Below, piece by piece: positions 34,753-45,789 of a stretch of DNA of 64,000 nucleotides. Where the stretch lies: positions 70,290,618 to 70,354,617 of the forward strand of contig NC_059080.1 of NCBI RefSeq assembly GCF_020497125.1. Direction: 5' to 3'. This DNA comes from Mauremys mutica. Taxonomy: Eukaryota > Chordata > Testudines > Geoemydidae. Below the pieces are notes generated by a model. It saw only the letters and a program-made list of their open reading frames with translations. It made no database searches and was not told the DNA's origin. Within the stretch, counting starts at the first letter, position 1. Every line of letters begins with the position of its first letter. Made by a program: the position numbers and the translations under genes.

Positions 34753-35231
34753 CTTGTAAGTAGGGCCCTACCAAATTCACGGCCATGAAAAATGCGTAAC
34801 GGACCATGAAAACTGGTCTTTTGTGTGCTTTTACCCTATACTATACAGATTTCATGGGGGAGGCCAGCGTTTCTCAAATAGAGGGTCCTGACCCAAAAGG
34901 GAGTTTCAGGGGGATCACAAGGTTATTTTAAGGGGTCACAGTATTGCCACGCTTACTTCTGCACTGCCTTCCCAACCAGCAGCCACTGCTCTCCAGCTGC
35001 CCAGCTCTGAAGGCAGCACCACCAGCAGCAGCAGTGCAGAAGAAAGCAACCCCCTTATAATAACCTTGCAACCCCCACCCACAACTCCTTTTTTGGGTCA
35101 TGACCCCTACAATTACAACACTGTGAAGTTTCAGATTTAAACAGCTGAAATCATAAAATTTACGATTTTTAAAATCCTATGACCGTGAAATTGACCAAAA
35201 TGGACCGTTAATTTATTGCCCTACTTATAAA
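34753..35231. mobile_element. hAT MITE, same family, copy 2, opposite orientation
   Basis: The body is 34761-35223, starting tagggccctaccaaattcac. Its internal blocks (gggggaggccag; gaccgtgaaattgacc) lie in reverse order compared with copy 1, so it is inverted. Octamers cttgtaag and cttataaa match at six of eight positions. The right terminus is more decayed. Confidence 0.8.
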
Positions 35232-36310
35232 GGTTTATAAGCACATCAGTAGCAAGTGTTACAGATGACTAAGTCATGAATATAAGTAACCCATTTTCTT
35301 GTTTGATTCTATACCAATTACACTAGAAGTTCCATAGTGCACGTTGACATACTACAGCAAGTCAGTGCATGGTAAGATAATGCAGTGCAGACATATACCC
35401 TGGCTTGTTATGTACCAAGTGACTCTGTATACAAGCCCCCAATGATTAATAGATATCATTGATGCCATACCTAAGCCTCTCTAGAAAGCAATTCATTTAC
35501 ATTAGCCGTTATCCTTGATATATAAATTAATTCAAAATTACTCAAAATAAATATTGTAGCAGAAACAAAGATAACATTGCAGAAAGGTTTATATTTTTAA
35601 AATATTTGCTTGACTAGCATAAGAATATCAACAGTTTCCCAAAGCAGTGACACAAAATAATGGGATAAAACTACTAGTAACTCACACCAGTATTAAAAAA
35701 ATAAATTCCATTTACAGTTATCACTATGTACTTATAAAGAATAAGGAGGGAGATTTATGGAATTGAGATTACAAAAAAAATCCACAAAAGTAGTTTTCCC
35801 CCCAACTAAATAACAGGATCTGCAACTCAGATTCACACTTACTAACTTACACGTTACTCATCACAGAAGATGTAGTTTCGTGGCAGCAGACACCAACACC
35901 AAGTCAAGATTTCAAGGTAGCCACAGATTTAATTTCTTTTAAATTCCTTTTCATTTAAGAATTTTACCTAGGTGCAACAGGAGAGCAGTAGGGACCTGCA
36001 AATCATACTCTCACAATGATGAGAAAGCTAAAGTACAGTCTGAAAAACAGCGAGACCCCAGACTGACTGAGCCAAGCCTCTGAAATCACATTTAAAAAAA
36101 AAAAAAGGTCCAGATTGATGGGGTTTCATCTATAGTAGTGCACAAAGGGTCAGAGGGGAACACGCTACATTTTAACACACACACTAACAAACATTTGCCA
36201 AAAAGAGCTGCATCAACAAACTGTATACATCTAATGCAGAGGGTCAATGCTGGCCACACTGAAATAAATGTCTGAACTTTCATTAACTTCAGTAGGAGCA
36301 GGATTCTAGT
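35232..36310. other. no gene proven; one donor-like site
   Basis: At about 35851 the minus strand reads gatgagtaacgt|gtaagtt, a strong donor preceded by an ATG three codons upstream. No open frame continues upstream, so a short first coding exon is possible but unsupported. Confidence 0.2.
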
Positions 36311-36586
36311 CCATAGAGCAGGAGGTCGGCAACCTTTCAGAAGCGGTGTGCCAAGCCTTCATTTATTCACTCTAATTTAAGGTTTTGCGTGCCAGTAATA
36401 CATTTTAGAAGGTCTCTTTCTATAAATCTATAATATATAACTAAACTATTGTTGTAAGTAAAGTAAATAAGGTTTTTAAAGTGCTTAAGAAGATTCTTTT
36501 AAAATTAAATTAAAATGCAGAGCCCCACCCCAAGGCAGTGTGAGTGACACTGAAAATCAGTTCGTGTGCCGAAGGTTGCCATAGAG
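36311..36586. mobile_element. hAT MITE with perfect 8-bp target duplication
   Basis: The body is 36319-36578: caggaggtcggcaaccttt at left, ...gtgtgccgaaggttg at right. Octamers ccatagag (36311-36318 and 36579-36586) are identical. The AT-rich centre 'aaggtctctttctataaatc' is that of a frequent turtle MITE. It shares terminal sequence with the GC-rich palindrome at 48699-49033. Confidence 0.8.
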
Positions 36587-37104
36587 TAAGTCAATGAAGT
36601 TGCAGATTGGTTTCTAAATGGGACCATTACAAATTATTCACGGGAAAAAATGCACTTCTTCACTCCCGCCAAGACGACAGCTTGTGCTCTCGAACAATCA
36701 GCCCTGACCTTCCATCTAGATATTTATACCGGGGATAAGCATGGAATCTCACCTTGTGAGAGCAAAGGGTTTCTTAAGCCTTATTGTAATAATTAGTTTC
36801 ATTTTGTTCTAGTAACACACAGGAGTGCAATACTGCATGTCTGCTCTCAGAGATACAGCAAGAGACTACCAACTCATTTCTGCAGTTTTGTTGGTAATCC
36901 TTGGTTTCCCTACCAACCATGGACGTGCATTGTTCTGTAAGTGAAATCCTGGCTCCACTGAAGTCAATGAGACCATAATTTCACACAATATATCTAAATG
37001 GAAATTGCACCTATGTTGCATTTTACAACTTCAATACACTGTGCAGTCATTAGCTAATTAATCCAAATTACAATCCCATGAAGGCATTATCACTAGGCTA
37101 CTTT

Positions 37105-37215
37105 AGGTGAAACTGTGGCAGAAATGTGCAGTGACCTGCCCAAAACTACACAACACGTCATCGGCAAGACTGGGATTAGAATTTAGGATTTTGTGATTGC
37201 CAACTCTACACGCAT
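37105..37215 (-). repeat. MIR/CORE-SINE-like remnant
   Basis: The + strand has 'gtgacctgcccaaaactaca' and 'gcaagactgggattagaatt', the reverse-complement core of a MIR copy. Confidence 0.55.
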
Positions 37216-37579
37216 TCCTTCTTTGCTTTCCAATTTTTGGTTGTGCCCCTCCCCCCAACCCAGACAGGCTGGGTGGTCTGCTGCAGTGAGTTAGCGGGTG
37301 GAGGTGGCACTCCCTCTCCAAGCCCTTCCACACAGGACCATTCACCTCCTGAATGTTCCCCCTAGTCTCCTCTATCCTTTTAAAATAATGTTTAATGCAA
37401 ATGTGTAGTCTTCTGTATATTCCACCTAATATAAAGGTCAATATAGCCCATGTTAATTCCAGTCTAAGATAACTGTTCTAACTTAGAACACAAGTCCATT
37501 GCTGTGTTCTGTACACTCTTGCTTCATTACTGTTCTTAGTGATTTTCCTGGCATCCCCAAATCCCATCTAGCTCATTGG

Positions 37580-38250
37580 AGCACTAAGAACACAAAAGTG
37601 AGAATGATTTTCACTACTTTGTGCTAAGATCCCCTACAAATTCCTCCAATGACTGCCTCTCACCAGCTACATTAAATTCAAGTTTCTCATCCTCATTTTC
37701 AAGGCTCTTCACAAACTTTGCCCACACCTGGTTTTCTGTTCTTGCTTATCATAGTCCATGCTTTACCTAAGAGATGCTCACTCATCTCCATGTTTCTTTC
37801 TCTGTGCCTTCCTTTTATGATGCAACATATGCCTGGGGCATCCTCTCTACCCTTGCGCGTCAGGCATACAACAAATTCTTCTTTTTCTGAAAGACCTACC
37901 AATGCAAACTCATCTTAAAATTCCTCTATGAGTACATAGACTATGATTAAAGGACCCTAGCACCAACAAGGCAAGCTGAATTAATATGTTATAACTGGTT
38001 GTATCACTATAGCTAAGGGACCATCTCAACCAAACAACATATTAAAATACAACTTACCCTGTCTTTATTAGTATTTTAAAACATTTTAAACACAACAAAA
38101 CAAAGAACGTTTTATTTTAGTCTGGATATACCCTACTTTAGCACCATTCTCTGAATCTATCAGTCTTGTGTGTGTCTGCATTTCAATTATACACTCTTTG
38201 GGGCATGGTTTCCTTCATGCCCAGGACAAGGCATACAGTTGGATTTTAAC
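37580..38250 (+). repeat. L2/L3-like LINE 3' fragment
   Basis: Translation of 37660-37930 gives scattered pieces resembling the region after the reverse transcriptase of L2/L3 LINEs (AATLNSSFSSSFSRLFTNFA in one frame; FKFLILIFKALHKLCP in another). The end 'acactctttggggcatgg' resembles the 3' end shared by such copies. It is strongly decayed. Confidence 0.4.
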
Positions 38251-38676
38251 AAGCCAAAATACTCTTCAGTGCTGTAACAGCTATGTATGTGCAAACGGTG
38301 GGTGGGGAAATATGAGGAGGATAAACACTATTATCTGTTTCTAATATTTAAGGAAACTTTTCTCAAGTCAAACTGTTATAAAATCTTGTTACCTTGTGCT
38401 TCAAGAAACCCACATATTATCTAACGATCATAAACTTCTGTTTCAGAAGTATTTTTTATCTACAATTTAACACCAGTATTAACATTTGTAATATATTTGA
38501 AGACTCAAAATTCCTGTTGGCTAATCTACCCAAGAGAGTTATTTTCAGAACATCACTTTTTCCCCCCCCAGTGTTTGTCAAATGGATTACCCAACTGGCA
38601 GCTGACAGTGTATTAGTCAACAGGCAAGGATGGCTGTTGGCACCACAGCAGAACTGCAGTACGCCAGCATTTTCTT

Positions 38677-38698
38677 AAAAAAAAAAAAAAAAAAAAAA
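38677..38698. repeat. poly(A) tract
   Basis: Twenty-two consecutive A residues. Confidence 0.9.
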
Positions 38699-38884
38699 GA
38701 GTTTATGCAGAGCAGGAGGTGCATGGTAGACAAGAGGGAGAGAAGATACACACACACACTGCTGAATTCAGTAAATCTTACAGAGTTTTCATATAAATGA
38801 TGAAAGTGTTTTCTTAATACTAGTACTATGCTGCTATTATTACTACTGTGTTACTTCTCTACAAAGTGCATATTAAATTAAATA

Positions 38885-38995
38885 CTGGGTAACGTTCTAT
38901 GGCCTGTGTTACGCTGAAGGTCAGAGTAGATGTTCACAATGGCCCATTCCAGACTTTAAAAAAAAAAATTAAAAAATTCTATGAATCTGTAATAT
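38885..38995 (+). repeat. CR1 LINE 3' end
   Basis: 'ttctatggcctgtgttacgc', 'aggtcagagtagatg' and 'attctatgaatctg' are the diagnostic last 100 bases of CR1, ending in the short repeated octamer typical of this clade. The 5' part is absent, as in most CR1 copies. Confidence 0.75.
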
Positions 38996-41728
38996 ACTAC
39001 AAAAGAATGCAAGGAACAAATGGTTCATTGTATGTTTGAGATTGGAGAAGTGGTGGAAGTAGGGGGGAACGATGGGACAGATCAGCACCCGCAACAAAAC
39101 ACACAAACAGTGCAGTTTTAAATCAGGTCAGCAGTGGCAACCAGTTAAAAAGTTTTTAAACAATGTGAACAACATTAATAAGACACCTGTGAATCAGCAT
39201 GTCTCTCAATCCTATTTATTAGGCAGCTAGTTACAAGGCCAAGGCTGAGTTTTACACTCAATGAAATTTTAATGCAAGTCATATCCCTTAAGTATCTGAC
39301 ATTTGATTACATTAGGCCCCCTTCTCTTTATTACCATCCTAGAGCTGTTATTTCCTTGTGACAGAAAAGTGGCAAGAACAAATATTGATGACTTTAGGAA
39401 AGGGAATAATAAAGAGATTTGGGTTCACCAAAGACTGAATAGAAAAACCAGCCACCACCAACGGTTCTGTAACTCAAATAGAGGGCCTATTACACAAAGA
39501 AAAATACCATATTAAAAGGCATTTTAAAATGAATTGAATTTCAAACTGTGTTGTATCTTCAAAAAAATGCACTCACTACTGGGCACTATCTGTAGGCTAC
39601 ATAATAAGATTCGTCACACAAAAAAAATCAGAGACTACTCGTGTCATTCCAGCAAAAATCCCACACTTGCTGTCTCAACACCAAAGTCAAGTTTACTGGT
39701 TATCCCATGGTCAATGAGAGGAAATGTACTACTCTCCTAAAAGGCAATACATATTGTTTAAATAGTACTTTTAACTTCCAAAATGTATGTTCCAATTCAT
39801 GTATCAATTTATGTTTTTTAAGGCCACCAAATTAGCCTTACATTACCTATTTATTCAAAACCAACAGTGTCAAATGAACTGGCTACTTCCTGAGATTTTT
39901 TTTTTTAATGTTTTTTTCCCCCGACGTATTGAATACTTTTCATTGGTTTGCACTCCACAGATGCATGCAGCGGGCAGTCCGTGTTCCCCTGAGCGCAGGC
40001 ACTATGAATGTCCCCCCCCAGTCCTTATGGCAGGAGAGGAGGAATGTGGAGGATGGCAGGAAGTACCTTGCACCTCTCCTCCACCTGTATGCTCATGCAC
40101 CGGGGGCCAGGGACACAATGGCTCCAAGTGGCCTCACATAACAATACTGTACTGCTGTTAAGATAGAATCAGCACTTTCATTACAAACCTTCATATAACA
40201 AACTAAAATTAACATACTGCAGAAGTATCCAAGTACCCTCAGATGAACTACCCGTAATTATGGGGGTCAAAGTAAGCTGCAGTTGCTTGCAAGAGTGGGT
40301 CAGTGCTATTACTACCAACAAACAAGATAGGTTATTCTTTAGCTCAGTTAAGTAACCACACTACTTTCAGAAACAAAGATCCCCAGGTTAATTTCTTATT
40401 AAAACAGATTTCTCAAAAATATGAAAAATCTTATCATTCTAACTTATTAGGGTTACCAAACCATACTCTATACATTCAGGTTTGAAAACTGTTAAGTGTT
40501 CTAGCATATTAGCAGACTTTTTGGAAAAATTGTTCCTAGTTTAATCTTTACACAATACTATCACTATTTTACCAGTTAGTAAGAGTGGTGGTTGTTCCTT
40601 GGAAAAAATGATTACTATCAAACACCATGATGAGGAAAAAAATTTAAGATCTACAGATAACTCCACTGTGATAAAGAGTTAGAACTTTCAGAACTAATGA
40701 CCAAGATGATAACAAATTCTACTGCATATGCCCAAGTGACCATTTTCAGTGGTTTAGACCTCTAACACATTTAGGCAGATATTCACTGGGACAGTGTAAA
40801 GCAGTACTAAAAGTTTGAGAGATATCTTCCTGCCAAATTTCAAGGTCCTACTCAAAAACCTTTAAGACACTAGAAATGTTCAAAATATAGTTTGCACAAA
40901 AAAATTACATTAGTTAAAACTACCCATTTTCCCATTGACCATATCCTTGAAAATGGCTGGATTCTTCTGGATCAAGCTTTCTAATAAACTTCAACATGAG
41001 GCAGACACCAAATTTCACCTGGCAAGTAAAAATCTGTCAAAGGGAGCTCCAAAATAAAGGTATGAGGATGGAAGTTAATTAACTCTATAACATACAAAAC
41101 CCTTCCACTTCCGTTTTCTCATTCAGTCTTACATTGGCTTGTTGCTCTGATTTCAAAAACTGAAATCCTTGCAAGCACATCTTAATTTTTTTCTCTTCAT
41201 GGCTGTATTTTGGCTTTCTAAATAAACAGTATATTTATAAAATTATAATTCACACACTATAATAAGTAAACAAGTACCCTGTTACATTAGAGGCCACAGA
41301 AGGGCACAAGATTAAAAAGTAATAGAAAAGAGCTCCACTTTCCTTTCCAATTGTTTACATTTCTAAGGCATCCACTCTTTAAAATATTCCCTATGCAGAT
41401 CAAAATACACTGTGCCTGAATGAGAGCTAAACAATGACACTAGTTTTAAAACACTGCACGGTTTATGATAACTGAAGCTAAACTTAAACTTATGCTTATG
41501 ACCTCTCGACAGTAATTATTGCTTTATCCTTAAGATATACCAAATATATTATCACTGTCTGCAGAAAATATAAAAACCATAATCTTAAAAAGAAAATCAT
41601 TCATGTCATTGGAATGTCCCACATATTCTCCTATCTAGGAAGTAACCTTGGTTTTGTTCATTTTTGCAATCACAAAGAACATCCCACATTCCTATTCTGC
41701 TGATACAGGTTAGCCTAAAGTCCAGAGT
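38996..41728. other. no gene or named repeat seen
   Basis: Mostly AT-rich. A GC-richer island at 39955-40140 has frames in two phases but no motif. Confidence 0.35.
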
Positions 41729-41920
41729 TACACCTCTACCCCATTATAACACGACTCGATATAACACGAATTCGGATATAACGTGGTAAAGCAGTGCTCT
41801 GGGGGGGCGGGGCTGCGCGCTCTGGTGGATCAAAGCAAGTTCGATATAATGCAGTTTCACCTATAACGCAGTAAGATTTTTTGGCTCCCGAGGACAGCGT
41901 TATATCAGGGTAGAGGTGTA
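41729..41920. mobile_element. Tigger-type mariner MITE
   Basis: The body 41731-41918 has inverted ends cacctctaccccattataac and the complement of ...tatcagggtagaggtg, flanked by TA on both sides. Internal 'cgaattcggatataacgtgg' is diagnostic of this turtle Tigger family. It is well preserved. Confidence 0.85.
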
Positions 41921-42238
41921 TTTTATTATTTCCTTCAAGTGGCACAAAGCCAAGACCTATTCATGTCAGAACTAACTATAGGGATGTTTGATATACACAC
42001 ATTTATTTGCAATTAGACAGAAACTATTACCTTTAACTAAAAGAGTCAAACTCCCAAAACTTAGGCTGACACCTGTCCTTAAAATATGTGTGTTTGTTAA
42101 AAAATATTGTGTGTTAAAATATTTGGTCTAATATGATAAAGACAGAGAATTCAAATTGAAAACTACAGTTTATTCTTTTTGTAAATGATACAGTTGTACT
42201 TTTTTCTAAAGTCAAAAATAAACAAACAAACATTCTCC

Positions 42239-42269
<31 letters not shown>

Positions 42270-45141
42270 GCGCAGAGCCCCACATAGAAAAGTCAGGATT
42301 GGAACCTGAAACAACCTTTTAAATCCCAAGACATGTATACAATTTTAGAAACAATTATACCCATATTTTATAGCTAATATGTTGTAAGAGTTTGGTGATG
42401 AACATGATAATACTAAACTTGTGGGAATAGAAATCCTAGAAAGCATTGTTTCAGCCACTGAAATATTGTCACAAATTTTAATACTGTTAGCAGTATCAAC
42501 TACATAGGATGTAAATCTAGCGGTATCTACAGAGACTTCAGGGTGGATTTTTCAAAAGCACCAACTGCTGGGCTAACTCTGCTCCCATTGCACCCTAAAA
42601 TGTATGAGTGTATACAACCACAAAAATCACAGTTATGCTATTTTGTTACAGGAGAAGTGTTGCTAATGATAGTAGTGTTCGCATTACATTTGTAATAAAA
42701 TACTTTCTTAGCACACTTCTCTTGATCCCAAATGATTCTTGGGTATTTTTAATTCATTTTCAGTTTGTAGCAAACCAAAGCTTATACAAAAGCTTAACTG
42801 GGGGGCGGGAGGAAATGTAACTAGGATTTTAGTCATTTCAGTTTAAACATTACCTGGGAGCAAAGTGATTTGTCCTATTTATAAGAGTACCTGTTGCACA
42901 ATGTTAAAAAGCACTAAAGCACATTTTATCAAGAAACATTTACCCTCTTACAGTCATTTTCAACTGTCTTTTATAATTGGTGCCTGTGGTGCCTATTAGG
43001 ATTAGCGAATAATTTTAACACGTATTTTTGCTACATGGAAGGAGTGGAGTTGGGAGAAGATGGAAGGCCACTTAGGAAATAAACTACTGTTTTATTCTTT
43101 CATGTACAAGGTATGTTTAAAATAAATTCTAGTTCTATTTTCCTCACAGAAACCTGTTATGCAGGACTGTACTCAATGTCAGTAAACACAAAAATATATG
43201 ACAAATATCCAAGAATCATCTGAGGTCAATAAAACTACTATGAAAGCACTTATTACAAAAGCAAACCTAGTATTGCTAGCAGTTAATGAACCATCTCTCA
43301 AAATTTTACACATGCTCAATTCCAACACTGTTTATAGAAGTCTCCTTCCTTGCAAAGAACGTGGTGGGAATGCAGTTAACAGGCTGGGCACATTTGCTCC
43401 AGAACTCTATCCAATGATCCTCCACTGAATAAAATATACTTATATGTATAACAAAGCCTAACATGGTAGGTAAAATAAAAATTAGTGCAAGTGACTTAGT
43501 GAAACTTATTTTCTTTAAAACAACTATGTTAGTCCTTCCCCTCTTGTACCTCTCACACCTTTTACACCTAATAAGGAAGCCATAAACATCACATAAGCCA
43601 TTTATAACTTGGTATAACATGTGTGTATCAGGAGAGAACTGGTTACTTGCTTTGACTTTGAAAAGAATTTATCTGTTCCTTGGATAAAGTTACACTGAAG
43701 AGGCCTAGCCAGAACCTCCTCAAGTTCTGTTGATTTGGCCCCTTGCCAACTTGGGAAACTGATTCACTACAATACAAACTCCATAACATACAGCACTGCA
43801 TAATACAACTACTTTATTTTTAAACTGGTGTGTTGGGTGGTGAAAGCCAGAAATATTGAAATGGATTACAGTACAAATTTTTAATTATACTTTAGAATTT
43901 GAGACATTTAATACTTAACAGCAAGAACAGCACAGATTTCTTTAATAGCTACAAAACATAAAAGCTGCTATAAGCTACCGTACTTGCAGCACATGCAAGT
44001 TTTTCTGAGATTTTGAAAGATTCCTTAAGTTATCTTTTAACTTGAATACTTTAAAAAAAAAAGAGCTTTGTAATATATCCAAGAAGATTATGTACATTTA
44101 TGAACATTTAGATATAAGCACTGACATATCAGTCCAAACTACTAGGCTTTATACACCATCTGGTAAGTAAAAAGCACACAATGGAATACTGTCTTATCTT
44201 TTCAGTATAACCAAGAGGGCTATACTGTCCCTCATCTGTGCTCAATGTCAAAAAGCAGCTCCACTACAGACAAACTTGAACATTACTGGAAACAGGAATC
44301 ACAAAGTGTTATTAAATAACAGATAAGGTATCATTCAATCAGATTTTGACTTGGTTGTCATCAATGGCTCTGCAACACAGGCACAGGTACCATATTCTAC
44401 ATAATGTTAAACGATGACTAAGAAAACAAAACCACTGTGCCTGAATTTGACGATTAATGGAGGCTCAATTAAAAAAATCCCAATACCTAAACTACACTGT
44501 ACAAGGATTATAGAGATTCAGACTACTCTTGAAACTATTTAAATTATTGGTTCTTGCAGCATATTACCAAAATAAATAATAATAATAATAATCATGAGAA
44601 GAAAGCTATATTTTATGCCTGAAATGTATTTTGATGAAGAGAATACAAAGCAGTTACTTAAAAACAAGGCATTACAAGAGTAACTATAATATTTCTTCCT
44701 TTCTGGGTTTGGTTTTTGTTTCGTTCCTACCTTTTTGTAGGGGGACAAAATATTGTTAGTATGAATCACAAGTACTAAGCCCAAAGTTACAAGTTAAAAA
44801 CACACACACACACCTTCCCTACTTTTAGGAGTTTGTTAATGGCATCTGAAACATCTGCACATCCTGTATTACTATATAATTTGATACGCACTGTCATTGA
44901 CTGAAGATCGCATAAACAGATACCAATTAAGCCAGATACATGTCTTTCAAAGACATGCAAGAGATTATTAAATGAATGGAAAAATAAGAACACAGAACAA
45001 TTTGTTTCCAATGTAGTGCACATAACCAATCAGAACTATTTTCTATCACTACCGGGGGGGGGGGGGGGGAAGAGAGAGAGAGAGAGAGATACAAGTTTTT
45101 GTTTGGCAAAACATTTACAGTAACAGGAATACCACAAAAAT
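41921..45141. other. no gene seen; several simple repeats
   Basis: A (CT)n then T19 tract lies at 42234-42268, (AAT)n at 44573-44592, (CA)n at 44801-44812, and a G16 plus (GA)n tract at 45054-45089. The rest is unassigned AT-rich DNA. Confidence 0.5.
45054..45089. repeat. poly(G)/(GA)n tract
   Basis: Sixteen G residues followed by about ten GA units, 53 bases before the DIRS element's end. Confidence 0.95.
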
Positions 45142-45441
45142 GGTTACTAATCTTCCGTAACTGTTGTTGTTCGAGATGTGTTGCTCATGTCCATTCCAAC
45201 ATAGGTGCGCTGCCCCAAGCACAGTCACCGGAAAGCTTTTCTCTCAATGGTAATCATCAGGTCGGCTCTGGTGCCCACTGGAGTTGCACTCTCATAGCAC
45301 CAATATAAAGGGTCCTGCTGATCTGCCACCCTCTCAGTTCCTTCTTGACTGCTAACTCCGACAGAAGGGTAGGAGGGTGGGTTTTGGAATGGACATGAGC
45401 AACGTATCTCAAAGAACAACAGTTACGGAAGGTTAGTAACC
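45142..45441 (-). repeat. DIRS terminal repeat with internal complementary region (hairpin)
   Basis: Bases 45142-45197 (ggttactaatcttccgtaac onwards) and 45386-45441 (ending acggaaggttagtaacc) are almost perfect reverse complements, 56 bases each. In DIRS elements the internal complementary region pairs with both termini to template a circular DNA intermediate. The right terminus at about 54040-54080 (cattggaatggacatgagca) is complementary to the same arm. Confidence 0.8.
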
Positions 45442-45449
45442 ATTTTTTC

Positions 45450-45789
45450 TTAGGTGACTCCCAAGCAGGTGTAGGCAGAGGGTTCGGAGTTCACTGACAA
45501 GATGACTGTAGCACCGCTCTGCCAAACCCAGCATCATCTATGGCCTGCTGAATTATGGCATAGTGAGATGCAAAAGCATGGACTGAAGACCACATTGCTG
45601 TTCTACAGATTTCCTGGATAGAGACCTGAGCAACGAATTCAGCTGAAGATGCCTGTGCCCGGACAGGTGGAATATGCCGTCAGGGCCAGAGCAGGGACCT
45701 TCGCTAAGTTGTAGCAAGTGCAGATACAGGAGGTGATCCATAATGAAAATCTCTGGGTTGACTGGAGAATCTTTCATCCTAACCACAAT
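45450..45789 (-). pseudogene. DIRS tyrosine recombinase, C-terminal part
   Basis: The minus strand here reads SVEQQCGLQSMLLHLTMP in one frame. In a neighbouring frame it reads QVSIQEICRTAMWSSVHAFA and HYAIIQQAIDDAGFGRAVLQ, which resemble the end of DIRS recombinases (ICRAATW.S..TFA..Y). The segment is separated from the rest of the recombinase by the CR1 insertion beginning near 45826. Confidence 0.6.
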
